Shown piece after piece: positions 32,253-40,051 of a stretch of 45,601 bases of DNA. The position numbers and the translations under genes were made by a program. The DNA is taken from NCBI GenBank assembly GCA_946407735.1, contig CAMJPL010000025.1:1-45601 (forward strand), in the 5' to 3' direction. The notes beneath the pieces are model-generated. The model had not been told where the DNA came from and searched no databases. It saw only the letters and a list, made by a program, of their open reading frames with translations. This stretch comes from an uncultured Clostridia bacterium. Lineage in GTDB: Bacteria > Bacillota > Clostridia > Oscillospirales > CAG-272. Numbering within the stretch: the first letter of the stretch is position 1; the number at the start of each line of letters is the position of its first letter.

Positions 32253-32818
32253 TGGGGGGATACCATCCGGCAAACGCATTTATCTTACAGGTCGGCAATT
32301 CGCTTAAATATATTCAAAGGCACCGCGGGTCATTTTGACTGCGGTGCCTGTTATGTCAGCGATGGATACATTTTTTATAGAATACCGCAATCCTCTCCGG
32401 AAGTCAATGACGGAAATGTTAAGAATTACGTCACGGCGGAGGAGGACGAAGCCTATCTTTCCGCCGCGCGATCCGGCGACACCGAGATGGTGCAGAGGAT
32501 GGTAGATGAAGCGGCGAAAAGAGCGGGGTACACGGCAAAGGTATATCACGGCAGCGAACATGAAGGAAATATCAAAGTATTTATTACACCGAATTATTCT
32601 ACGACAAGCAAAGATGTAGCTGAAACATATGCGCCTGAAGGGAATAAAGATAACATATACGGGCTATATTTCAATCCGACGGGTGCCCTTGTTGTCGAAG
32701 GAAACGGAGCCTCAAACAGATTCATACCTTTTCCCGATGAATTTGAACAAAAATATGACTTCATATACGGAAAGAAAAATCACAAAGTAACCGCACGCAC
32801 TTTTTTCGGAACAACAAT
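32253..32818 (+). pseudogene. Fragment of a mobile-element polyvalent protein (ADP-ribosyltransferase-like region)
   Basis: From the cls stop codon to about 32818 one frame stays open without a usable start; the first ATG is at 32487. It reads FKGTAGHFDCGACYVSDGYI, then TAEEDEAYLSAARSGDTEMVQRMVDEAAKRAGYTAKVYHGSEHEG, then an aromatic, ART-like stretch (YGLYFNPTGALVVEGNGASN). The AxxSGDxxxAQ..VDEAAKxAGYxxKxYHG pattern is familiar from very large proteins of conjugative elements and phages. Both ends appear cut: there is no 5' start, and the frame runs into antisense of the ANTAR gene after about 32818. This is a relic marking the edge of the nitrogen island. Confidence 0.65.
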
Positions 32819-32822
32819 TCGT

Positions 32823-33407
32823 TTAACTGTAAGTCTTGATAATCTCCTCGGCGATCTGCCGTTTCGGAACGCAGCGGTCCATCGCCTCTTTTTCTATATA
32901 ACGGTGAGCGTCCGGCTCGGTCATTTTCAGCTCGCTGATCAGCAGCCATTTTGCGCGGTTGACAAACCGGATCTCGTTCATCTTTTCTTCAATGGAAAGC
33001 GTTTTCTTTTCTGTTTTTCTTATCCTTTCCCGGGCGCTGATCAGCCAGCCGGAAGCAAGCTCAAACGCTGTTTTTGACGTGGGCTTCTGTATCAGAAATA
33101 CCCCGTGCTCCGCAAGCTGATCGAATGACTGCGTATATTGCTCTGTTCTTGCCAGAAAGAGGACGACGGTCTGATAGCTGCTTACGGTATCGATGGCGAA
33201 ACGGAGTCCGGAATCATCGGGAAGCGGCGAGTTTACTATTACCATATCAAAATCCCGTTCAGCGATCGCCCGCTTGGCGGCGCTGACGTTGGAAACAAAC
33301 TGGACGGGCGAAAAAACGGGGACGGAAAAGATCTCAGGCAGAGCCTGATTGAATTTATCGGACGCCGAAACGATCAAAACACTGTAGACTTGCTCCTTCA
33401 GGCTCAC
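32823..33407 (-). CDS. ANTAR-domain response regulator (likely antiterminator)
   Basis: The GTG at 33407 follows AAAGGAGGGGG with proper spacing and gives 194 residues; a GTG six codons upstream overlaps that RBS. The N-terminal 120 residues are receiver-like (VLIVSASDKFNQALPEIF, DMVIVNSPLPDDSG, LFLARTEQ, FLIQKPTSKTAFE). A helix and an ANTAR domain follow (KMNEIRFVNRAKWLLISELKMTEPDAHRYIEKEAMDRCVPKRQIAEEII). ANTAR proteins bind nascent RNA hairpins and prevent termination. It is the last gene of the glutamate synthase and glnA operon. The two nitrogen leaders at 39.7-40.0 kb are its likely targets, by inference. The usual acidic pocket of the receiver is poor, so the input may not be phosphorylation. 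Confidence 0.88.
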   Translation of the reverse strand: MSLKEQVYSVLIVSASDKFNQALPEIFSVPVFSPVQFVSNVSAAKRAIAERDFDMVIVNSPLPDDSGLRFAIDTVSSYQTVVLFLARTEQYTQSFDQLAEHGVFLIQKPTSKTAFELASGWLISARERIRKTEKKTLSIEEKMNEIRFVNRAKWLLISELKMTEPDAHRYIEKEAMDRCVPKRQIAEEIIKTYS

Positions 33408-33440
33408 ACGGCCCCCTCCTTTCACCGGGTTATTTACAAA

Positions 33441-34652
33441 TCATTCCGCGCAGTATATATCCAATATTTTATCAGGCAGGTGCGCTTTGATAAAATCGTC
33501 GTTTTTCGCAATGGCCTTTGCTTCGGCAAGCGTTTCGGGCAGCTTTGCCAGCCCTGAGACGGCTTCCGCATCGGCTTTGAACAGGTTGATGTCGACAGGC
33601 TCCGGAAGCTCTGCTTGTTTTTGAATGCCGTCCAGCCCCGCCCAAATCAAAAGCGCAAAGGCGATGTAGGGATTTGCCGAAGGATCGGGGGAACGCAGCT
33701 CGGCGCGGCGGAATTCCTTCGAGGCGGCGGGGATCCGTACCAGCTGCGAACGGTTTTCCGCCGACCAGGAGACGTAGCGCGGCGCTTTGCGCTGACCGAG
33801 CCTTTTGTAGGAATCCTCGGCCGGATCAAGAAAAACCGTCGCCGGGATCGTCCGGTCAAGCACGCCAGCGATCATGTGAGTCAGTTTTTCGGAAGAATCG
33901 TCCGGGCGGACCGACATATTGATATGGAAGCCGCTGCCGGGTTCGTCCGGAAGCGGTTTCGGAGAAAAATCGGCAAACAGACCGTTGCGGCGCGCAACGG
34001 TCCTGACGACCGTCTGGAAAGTCATCACGTTGTCCGCCGCAGTCAGCGCCTCGGCGTAGCGGAAATCTATCTCATTCTGTCCGGGGCCTTCCTCGTGGTG
34101 CGAGCTTTCGGGACGGATGCCCATCTGCTCCAGCGTCAGACAGATCTCACGCCGTACGTTTTCGCCCTTGTCCTCCGGCGCGATATCCATATACCCGGCA
34201 AGGTCGTACGGCGTCTTTGTGGGTCGGTTTTTCTCATCCAGTTCAAACAGGTAAAATTCCTGCTCGGCGCCGAAATAAAAGGTGTAACCCGCCTCCGCCG
34301 CGTCGCTCACCGCTTTTTTGAGCAGACTTCTCGTATCGCATTCGAACGGTTTTCCGTCGGGATAGGTGATCGAGCAGAACATCCGCACAACCTTCCCGTG
34401 TTCAGGACGCCAGGGCAGCCAGGTGAGCGTTTCGGGATCGGGGTGCAGGAACAGATCGGATCGTGTCTCGTCGCCGAAACCGGCGATGGCGGACGCGTCG
34501 AAAGCGATGCCGCAGGTAAACGCGCGGTCCAGCTCGTCCGGCATGATCGAAATATTCTTCTGTCGCCCGAACACGTCGCAGAACGCGAGGCGGATGAATT
34601 TCACATCCTCCTCGGCTGCGTACTGCATGACCTCTTCCTTTGAATATTTCAT
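33441..34652 (-). CDS. glnA: Glutamine synthetase, type I
   Basis: It makes glutamine from glutamate, ammonia and ATP. The 403 residues are shorter than the usual 440-470. Landmarks are VKFIRLAFCDVFGRQKNISI, the catalytic FYFGAEQEFYLFELDE, EEGPGQNEIDFRYAEALTAADN, KPLPDEPGSGFHINMSV and SAENRSQLVRIP, then RRAELRSPDPSANPYIAFA. The tyrosine-containing adenylylation loop of the proteobacterial enzyme is not evident. It lies between the GXGXG subunit and the ANTAR regulator. A second, unrelated-type synthetase (glnN) sits in the divergent operon. Confidence 0.92.
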   Translation of the reverse strand: MKYSKEEVMQYAAEEDVKFIRLAFCDVFGRQKNISIMPDELDRAFTCGIAFDASAIAGFGDETRSDLFLHPDPETLTWLPWRPEHGKVVRMFCSITYPDGKPFECDTRSLLKKAVSDAAEAGYTFYFGAEQEFYLFELDEKNRPTKTPYDLAGYMDIAPEDKGENVRREICLTLEQMGIRPESSHHEEGPGQNEIDFRYAEALTAADNVMTFQTVVRTVARRNGLFADFSPKPLPDEPGSGFHINMSVRPDDSSEKLTHMIAGVLDRTIPATVFLDPAEDSYKRLGQRKAPRYVSWSAENRSQLVRIPAASKEFRRAELRSPDPSANPYIAFALLIWAGLDGIQKQAELPEPVDINLFKADAEAVSGLAKLPETLAEAKAIAKNDDFIKAHLPDKILDIYCAE

Positions 34653-34676
34653 AGTATTCTCCCGCTTTCAGATGTT

Positions 34677-35396
34677 CTAATTGGCAACGTACAGCCGCCG
34701 GTATGGGTTTTCGCTGTTCGGAGTCACTACCGTGAAAGGATGGCGCATCATCGCTTCTTTGTTCCTGCCGAACAGGCGGCAGTACTCGGAGACGTACTTT
34801 TCGATCTCAGCCTTGTCTTCATCAGTCGCCGGTTTTGCCGTGACCTGATCCGGAAACGTGATATCACGGCCGTCGGATCTCAGGATCAGTTTGCCTCCGT
34901 GCATGCCCGTGCAGGGGAAGCTTCCGACGATCTTTTCGCCGCTGTCTTTGAGCCCAAGGACGACGATAACGCCGCCCGCCTGATATTCTCCGAGAAAGCT
35001 CCCGGCTTTGCCGCCGATGACCATGACCGGGATTTTTTCTTTGTACGCCTTCATGTGGATTCCCGCCCGATAGCCCGCGTCGCCTTTCACATAAATGCTC
35101 CCGCCGCGCATTGCGTATCCGACCGCGTCGCCAACGCTTCCGTTTATGACGATCCGGCCGGCGTTCATCGTGTCTCCGACGGCATCCTGCGCGTTGCCCT
35201 GAACGGTGATCTCGGCGCCGTTGAGATAGGCTCCCAGAGCGTTGCCGGGAACACCTTCCAGCGTTACGGATATCCCCGACATCCCGGCGCAGATGAAACG
35301 CTGACCGAGACAGCCCCTGACTGTGATCTCTTTGTCCGCGGTGCGCAGTTTATCATTGATGTCACTGTAACTCAGACCTTTTGCCTGTATTATCAT
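34677..35396 (-). CDS. GXGXG-domain protein (glutamate synthase C-terminal domain as a separate subunit)
   Basis: 239 residues. This is the right-handed beta-helix domain at the C-terminus of GltB, here a free subunit. The repeat signature is clear: GVPGNALGAYLNGAEITVQGNAQDAVGDTMNAGRIVINGSVGDAVGYAMRGGSIYVKGDAGYRAGIHM, each turn with G-x-x-G-D/N. The C-terminus (FGRNKEAMMRHPFTVVTPNSENPYRRLYVAN) is as in split glutamate synthases of archaea and anaerobes. It starts 1 nt after the FAD reductase stop codon. It should stabilise the complex formed with the neighbouring glutaminase and FMN subunits. Confidence 0.9.
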   Translation of the reverse strand: MIIQAKGLSYSDINDKLRTADKEITVRGCLGQRFICAGMSGISVTLEGVPGNALGAYLNGAEITVQGNAQDAVGDTMNAGRIVINGSVGDAVGYAMRGGSIYVKGDAGYRAGIHMKAYKEKIPVMVIGGKAGSFLGEYQAGGVIVVLGLKDSGEKIVGSFPCTGMHGGKLILRSDGRDITFPDQVTAKPATDEDKAEIEKYVSEYCRLFGRNKEAMMRHPFTVVTPNSENPYRRLYVAN

Positions 35397-35397
35397 A

Positions 35398-36630
35398 TTA
35401 TACCACGCCTCCGAACTTTTTTCTGCGTATATCCCGTGAAAAAATCATATTTGAAGCAGCTTTTTTTGTCAGGCCGAAATCTATCGTATCAATCGGTGTC
35501 CTTTCACGGACCAGAGAGGTATATATGCCCGCCCTGTCCGTTCCTCCGATGAGGATAAAGCCCGCGAGCCGTCCGTCTTTTACAAATAATCTCCGGATGG
35601 ATCCGTTTTTCGCATCCTCGAACATTTCGCCGTCATATACTCCGGCGGTCATCATATGAAGACCGAAGAAACCGATGGAGTTCATCGGGATCCCGGTGTC
35701 AAAGGACTTATCGCCGCCCGCCATATTCAGTCCCGCGGTATGCCCCTGTATATAAGCATTCGGAAGGATCGCAAGGATCCGCCGCGCGCCGAGAGAAGCG
35801 TCGTATCCCTCCGCGCAGTCGCCCGCGGTGTAAACGCCGTCAAGAGTCGTTTTCATCCTGTCGTCCGCAAGGATCCCGCGGTTCACCTCGCCGCCCGCGT
35901 TTTTTACAAGCCCGGTGTTCGCCCGCACGCCGACGGCAAGCACCAGAAGATCAAAATCCACAGACGCGCCGCTCTTCATGAAAGCCCGGTTCTCTTCAAA
36001 GCGCTGAACCGTGTCGCCGAGCATAAAACTGATTCCGTTTGTCTCAAGATGCTTCTGCACGACAGCTGCGCATTCCGTGTCGAGTATGCTGGAGAGCACA
36101 CGGTCGGCAAGATCGCACACTGTGATGCTCCCTGCCCGGTCCCGGATCCCTTCGGCGCATTTCAATCCGATGAGTCCCGCGCCGACGATCAGGACACGCG
36201 TTTCGGGCGTAAGCGCCTCGCCGAGCGCAAGTGCGTCGTCGAGCGTCATAAAGGAGAACCTGCATTTTACCGTATCGAGTCCCTCGAACGGAGGCACGAA
36301 CGGACGTGACCCGGCGGCGACGCACAGACAGTCGTACGCGATTTTTCCGCCGTCGTCCAATGTGACCGTGTGTGAGACGGCGTCGATTGCCGATGCGCGC
36401 CTGCCGTAGTGCACCCGGCAGCCGTTTTCTTCGTAAAACCCGTCCGGGCGGTATTTCATCAGTTCTGTATCGGTCCTGCCCTGAAGCAGATATGAGATAA
36501 GCGGACGGCTGTATACCGGATGATCCTCTTCGGATATCACGGTGATATCTCCCTCCCGGTCGAGGGATCGGATGCCTTCGATGCAGCCGACAGCGGCGAC
36601 ACCGTTGCCGATAATAACGTACCGCTTCAT
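35398..36630 (-). CDS. FAD-dependent NAD(P)H oxidoreductase (electron-input subunit)
   Basis: A 410-residue flavoprotein of the nitrite-reductase/NADH-oxidase-like class. The start at 36630 follows AAAGGAGC and overlaps the ferredoxin stop codon (ATGA). FAD and NAD(P) sites are visible as YVIIGNGVAAVGCIEGI, SRPLISYLLQG, CVAAGSRPFVPP and RVLIVGAGLIGLKCAEGI. VYTAGDCAEGYD and NAYIQGHTAG complete the pattern. In this operon it probably feeds electrons from NAD(P)H through the ferredoxin subunit to glutamate synthase, in place of the GltD subunit of other bacteria. That role is inferred from context. Confidence 0.87.
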   Translation of the reverse strand: MKRYVIIGNGVAAVGCIEGIRSLDREGDITVISEEDHPVYSRPLISYLLQGRTDTELMKYRPDGFYEENGCRVHYGRRASAIDAVSHTVTLDDGGKIAYDCLCVAAGSRPFVPPFEGLDTVKCRFSFMTLDDALALGEALTPETRVLIVGAGLIGLKCAEGIRDRAGSITVCDLADRVLSSILDTECAAVVQKHLETNGISFMLGDTVQRFEENRAFMKSGASVDFDLLVLAVGVRANTGLVKNAGGEVNRGILADDRMKTTLDGVYTAGDCAEGYDASLGARRILAILPNAYIQGHTAGLNMAGGDKSFDTGIPMNSIGFFGLHMMTAGVYDGEMFEDAKNGSIRRLFVKDGRLAGFILIGGTDRAGIYTSLVRERTPIDTIDFGLTKKAASNMIFSRDIRRKKFGGVV

Positions 36631-37067
36631 TGTGCTTCGCTCCTTTCTTCGTAAACGATCGCCCGGTTCGGGCAGCCCGTTACGCACGCCGGAGCGCCGC
36701 AGGAGTTATCGAGACAAAGCTCGCATTTCTGCATGATGCCGTCTTCTCCCGGCGCCAGCGCCCCGTACGGACAAACGAGCACGCAGGTGAGACAGCCGAC
36801 GCATTTGCCGCGGTCGATCCTCACAACGCCGTCCCGCTTCGATATCGCTCCGGCGATACAGCTTTTGACGCAGATCGGATCGGTGCAGTGACGGCAGGAA
36901 ACCGCAAATGTTATCCTTTCCTCTCCTTCTACATGGATCCTCGGAAAGATCTTTTTATCTTTGAGGGCGGCGACCATATCTTTAAGACCGGAATTGGCGT
37001 ATGCGCAGTTGTATTCGCAGAGGCGGCATCCGAGACACCATTCCTCATTTACATAGACCCGTTTCAT
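36627..37067 (-). CDS. 4Fe-4S ferredoxin subunit of the split glutamate synthase
   Basis: A 146-residue polyferredoxin resembling HycB/DmsB-type electron-transfer subunits. Four cysteine groups are seen: CLGCRLCEYNC, CRHCTDPICVKSC, CVGCLTCVLVCP and CELCLDNSCGAPACVTGCP, enough for up to four clusters. It starts 3 nt after the FMN synthase stop codon and overlaps the FAD reductase start by 4 nt. It should carry electrons between these two subunits. Confidence 0.9.
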   Translation of the reverse strand: MKRVYVNEEWCLGCRLCEYNCAYANSGLKDMVAALKDKKIFPRIHVEGEERITFAVSCRHCTDPICVKSCIAGAISKRDGVVRIDRGKCVGCLTCVLVCPYGALAPGEDGIMQKCELCLDNSCGAPACVTGCPNRAIVYEERSEAQ

Positions 37068-37070
37068 TTT

Positions 37071-38576
37071 CTATTCACCCGCGTGGGAGATACCCAATAT
37101 ATCCAGTTCCTTTTCGTTCAGTCCCACGCCCCGCAGCATAAGCCGGTTTCCGCGCAGGGCCTCGATGGAGTTGATACCCATGCCGCCCATGATCTCCATG
37201 ATCTCGTGTCGCCAGGCCGTCATAAGGTTGACGAGCCGGGCAGAACCGATATCGGGATTGAGACGCTTGACCAGATCGGGACGCTGCGTGGCGATGCCCC
37301 AGTTGCATTTGCCGCTCTGACAGGTGCGGCATAGGTGGCATCCGAGGGCGAGCAGCGCCGCTGTGGCGATGTAACAGGCGTCCGCGCCTAAAGCTACCGC
37401 CTTGACCACATCGGAGGCCGATCGGATCGATCCGCCGACGACAAGAGAAACGTTCCCGCGGATCCCTTCGTCCCTGAGCCGTTTATCCACTGCGGCGAGG
37501 GCCAGCTCCGCGGGGATCCCTACGTTGTCGCGGATGCGAGTCGGCGCGGCGCCCGTGCCTCCGCGAAAGCCGTCGATGGCGATGACGTCCGCGCCGCTTC
37601 GGGCGATGCCGCTCGCGATAGCGGCGATGTTATGAACGGCGGCGACCTTGACGATCACCGGCTTTTTGTACCGGGTCGCCTCCTTGAGCGAAAAGACGAG
37701 CTGACGCAGATCCTCGATCGAATAGATATCATGGTGCGGCGCGGGACTGATCGCGTCAGATCCCTCCGGGATCATGCGGGTGCGGGACACGTCGCCCACG
37801 ATCTTGGCTCCCGGAAGATGTCCGCCGATGCCGGGTTTCGCGCCCTGACCCATTTTGATCTCGATCGCGGCGCCGGCGTTCAGATAATCCTCGTGCACGC
37901 CGAACCGCCCCGACGCCACCTGAACGACGGTATTCTTTCCGTATTGATAAAAATCCTCGTGGAGGCCGCCCTCACCGGTGTTGTAAAGTATCCCCAGTTC
38001 GGCCGCGGCGCGCGCCAGCGACGCGTGGGCGTTGTAGCTGATGGAGCCGTAGCTCATCGCCGAAAACATCACCGGCAGCGACAGCGCGATCTGCGGCGGC
38101 AGTTCGCATTTGATCTTTCCGTCTTCACCGCGTTCTATATGCGACGGCTTTTTCCCGAGGAATACCTGTGTCTCCATCGGCTCACGCAGGGGGTCTATGG
38201 GCGGATTCGTCACCTGCGACGCGTTGATCAGGATCTTGTCCCAGTAGACGGGGAACGGTTTCGGATTCCCCATGGAGGACAGAAGCACGCCGCCGCTGTT
38301 TGCCTGTTTATATATTTCCTTGATCGTATCGTTCTGCCAGTTGGCGTTTTCGCGGAGCGCGCAGTCGCTTTTCACGATCTTAAGCGCACGGGTGGGGCAG
38401 AGCGACACGCACCGCTGACAGTCGACGCATTTCGTCTCGTCGCTGATCATGACCCCGCGCTCTTCGCTGAATGAATGCACTTCGTTCGCGCACTGACGCT
38501 CACAGACCCGGCAGGAGATACATCTGTCTTTGTTCCGGATCACTTCGAATTCCGGATATATGAATTCCACTCCCAT
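37071..38576 (-). CDS. Glutamate synthase FMN-binding catalytic subunit with N-terminal ferredoxin domain
   Basis: 501 residues. It converts 2-oxoglutarate and ammonia, channelled from glutamine, to glutamate. An N-terminal two-cluster ferredoxin region (CISCRVCERQC, CVDCQRCVSLCP) is followed by the GltS barrel. The barrel contains PVMFSAMSYGSISYNAHASLARAAAELGILYNTGEGG, KMGQGAKPGIGGHLPGAKI, ISPAPHHDIYSIEDL, IDGFRGGTGAAPTRIRDNVG and the cluster motif CHLCRTCQSGKC. The N-terminal ferredoxin fusion is typical of archaeal and clostridial split enzymes. Its ATG shares one base with the preceding stop codon (TAATG). Confidence 0.94.
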   Translation of the reverse strand: MGVEFIYPEFEVIRNKDRCISCRVCERQCANEVHSFSEERGVMISDETKCVDCQRCVSLCPTRALKIVKSDCALRENANWQNDTIKEIYKQANSGGVLLSSMGNPKPFPVYWDKILINASQVTNPPIDPLREPMETQVFLGKKPSHIERGEDGKIKCELPPQIALSLPVMFSAMSYGSISYNAHASLARAAAELGILYNTGEGGLHEDFYQYGKNTVVQVASGRFGVHEDYLNAGAAIEIKMGQGAKPGIGGHLPGAKIVGDVSRTRMIPEGSDAISPAPHHDIYSIEDLRQLVFSLKEATRYKKPVIVKVAAVHNIAAIASGIARSGADVIAIDGFRGGTGAAPTRIRDNVGIPAELALAAVDKRLRDEGIRGNVSLVVGGSIRSASDVVKAVALGADACYIATAALLALGCHLCRTCQSGKCNWGIATQRPDLVKRLNPDIGSARLVNLMTAWRHEIMEIMGGMGINSIEALRGNRLMLRGVGLNEKELDILGISHAGE

Positions 38577-39670
38577 TATAACGTACCTTCCTTTACGGTC
38601 ACGATGACCGGCTCCCCGCCGGACGGAGCCCAGATCTTTTCCGCGTCCGGCTCCATTACGCGTATCGCCGCCTCTTCGCTCGCGATAAAGACCCGGTCGT
38701 CCTTTTCGCCTGCCACCATCGAACGCAGCTTCAGCCGGTCGTTCAGCGCCATCAGTCCGCCGTCAAATCCCAGAATGATGGAAAACGGTCCGGTGATCAA
38801 AAGGCTTGGGAACACCGTGCGCAGATACCGCAGTTTATCCCTTTCATATTCGTCTGTATTGCTTTCGATTGTGCTCCAGAACGGGGCGGCGATGACGTTC
38901 GCCGCTTCGGTCAGCGTCAGTCCCTGACGGCGGATCAGATAGTCCAGAATGTAGGTGATGACCTCCGTGTCGGTCTGCAGCGTGCATTTGTAGCCGAACA
39001 TTTCGATATACCGGCGGTTGGCGTCGTAAGAGGAGATCTCTCCGTTATGGACGACCGAATAATCCAGCAGCGTGAAAGGATGCGCGCCGCCCCACCATCC
39101 GGGAGTGTTCGTCGGATAGCGCCCGTGCGCCGTCCAGCAGTAGCCCTCGTATTCGTCAAGCCGGTAGAAAACGCCCACGTCCTCCGGGAATCCGACCGCT
39201 TTGAAGGTACCCATATTCTTGCCGCTGGAAAAGACGTAGGCTCCGTCCATCTCGACGTTGATCTTCATCACGGTGCGGGCGACGAATTCTTTTTCGTCGA
39301 GCTGAAGATCTGTGAGCACCGAGCGCAGCGGTGTGACGAAGTACCGCCAGATGATCGGCTCGTCGGTGATCTCCGGCATCTTCCTTGTGGGAATCAGCTC
39401 GCCTTTTACGACCTCAAACGACTCCTTTAAGAATGCCTCGCATTTTTTGCGGGTATCACGGCAGTCGAAAAAGAAATGAAGCGCGTATAAATCTTTATAT
39501 TCCGGATAGATGCCGTATCCCGCGAAGCCTCCCCCGAGGCCGTTCGACCTGTCGTGCATCGGCTTCATGGCTTCTGTTATGGAACTGCCCGTCATGCGGC
39601 GTCCGCTTCTGGATATGACGGCGGCGATGGCGCATCCGGACGGTATCCTTACATTTCCTTCCCTGATCAT
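38576..39670 (-). CDS. Class II glutamine amidotransferase subunit of the split glutamate synthase
   Basis: 364 residues. It releases ammonia from glutamine for the FMN subunit. The expected N-terminal nucleophile is C13 in RIPSGCAIAAVISRSG, preceded by 12 residues that would have to be removed. Later blocks are MHDRSNGLGGGFAGYGIYPE, the GWTAHGRYPTN-like CWTAHGRYPTNTPGWWGGAHPF, VVHNGEISSYDANRRYIE and LQTDTEVITYILDYL, all standard for the family. It is the first gene of the leftward operon, behind a perfect promoter and a terminator-like leader. AAAAGGA precedes the ATG. Confidence 0.9.
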   Translation of the reverse strand: MIREGNVRIPSGCAIAAVISRSGRRMTGSSITEAMKPMHDRSNGLGGGFAGYGIYPEYKDLYALHFFFDCRDTRKKCEAFLKESFEVVKGELIPTRKMPEITDEPIIWRYFVTPLRSVLTDLQLDEKEFVARTVMKINVEMDGAYVFSSGKNMGTFKAVGFPEDVGVFYRLDEYEGYCWTAHGRYPTNTPGWWGGAHPFTLLDYSVVHNGEISSYDANRRYIEMFGYKCTLQTDTEVITYILDYLIRRQGLTLTEAANVIAAPFWSTIESNTDEYERDKLRYLRTVFPSLLITGPFSIILGFDGGLMALNDRLKLRSMVAGEKDDRVFIASEEAAIRVMEPDAEKIWAPSGGEPVIVTVKEGTL

Positions 39671-39692
39671 TCCTTTTCACCTTTCTTCAGCA

Positions 39693-39760
39693 GAAAAATG
39701 AAAAAGGCGCCCATTAAGGCGCGGGATGATCCCGCGCGGAAATGAACGCCTTTGCTCATT
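39693..39760 (-). promoter_or_regulatory. Leader of the glutamate synthase operon with terminator-like hairpin
   Basis: On the minus strand the leader starts near 39760 and carries GCAAAGGCGT (39746-39755). AAAGGCG (39747-39753) pairs with CGCCTTT (39703-39709), and CATT (39741-39744) pairs with AATG (39712-39715). Inside is a perfect 8-bp hairpin (39719-39726 with 39730-39737, loop 3 nt). A T5-CA-T5 tract follows the stem. This would end transcription about 20 nt before the first start codon unless opposed. Confidence 0.7.
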
Positions 39761-39766
39761 GATATT

Positions 39767-39795
39767 ATTATAACGCATATACCAGATTTTGTCAA
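39767..39795 (-). promoter_or_regulatory. Promoter of the glutamate synthase/glnA operon
   Basis: On the minus strand: TTGACA (39790-39795), a 17-nt spacer and TATAAT (39767-39772); a full consensus match. Confidence 0.92.
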
Positions 39796-39804
39796 GGACA
39801 AAAT
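39786..39804. promoter_or_regulatory. Palindrome over the leftward -35 box (candidate operator)
   Basis: ATTTTGTC (39786-39793), AAG, GACAAAAT (39797-39804); perfect 8-bp arms centred on the -35 hexamer of the leftward promoter. A dimeric repressor or activator site is the natural reading; the protein is unknown. Confidence 0.55.
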
Positions 39805-39857
39805 ATCTGATATGAATTACAGTTATGGCGTTCACAGTTTTTTCACAAGCAAAACTC

Positions 39858-39886
39858 TTGACAAAAACAGGGTTCCGGTGTATAAT
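39858..39886 (+). promoter_or_regulatory. Promoter of the glnN operon
   Basis: TTGACA (39858-39863), a 17-nt spacer and TATAAT (39881-39886); a full consensus match, divergent from the glutamate synthase promoter. Confidence 0.93.
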
Positions 39887-39892
39887 ATACCG

Positions 39893-40020
39893 CGTCAGGG
39901 CAAAGGCGTCTTTGAACAATACCGAGGTTCGAAGACGCTTTATTCATTGACACAAAAAAGAATCAGGAAGGCAACGGCGTCTTTCATGCAAGTCGGCATG
40001 AGAGGCGCCTTATCTTTTTT
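39893..40020 (+). promoter_or_regulatory. Leader of glnN: two hairpins and intrinsic terminator (attenuator)
   Basis: The leader begins near 39893 and carries GCAAAGGCGT (39900-39909). Hairpin 1 pairs GCGTCTT (39906-39912) with AAGACGC (39932-39938) and GAAC with GTTC inside it. The terminator stem pairs 39976-39989 with 39996-40009 (14 bp with two G-U), loop AAGTCG, followed by TTATC and T6 to 40020. GGCGTCTTT occurs twice (39905-39913, 39976-39984). The 39932-39938 arm can therefore pair with either copy, and pairing with the second would disrupt the terminator. Confidence 0.75.
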
Positions 40021-40051
40021 CAAAGCGTCAGGCGGCAAGGAGAGCTTAAAG

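Noticed and set aside
39752-40051. 100-residue extension of glnN
   Set aside because: The frame crosses the promoter, leader and terminator; the family start and RBS are at 40052.
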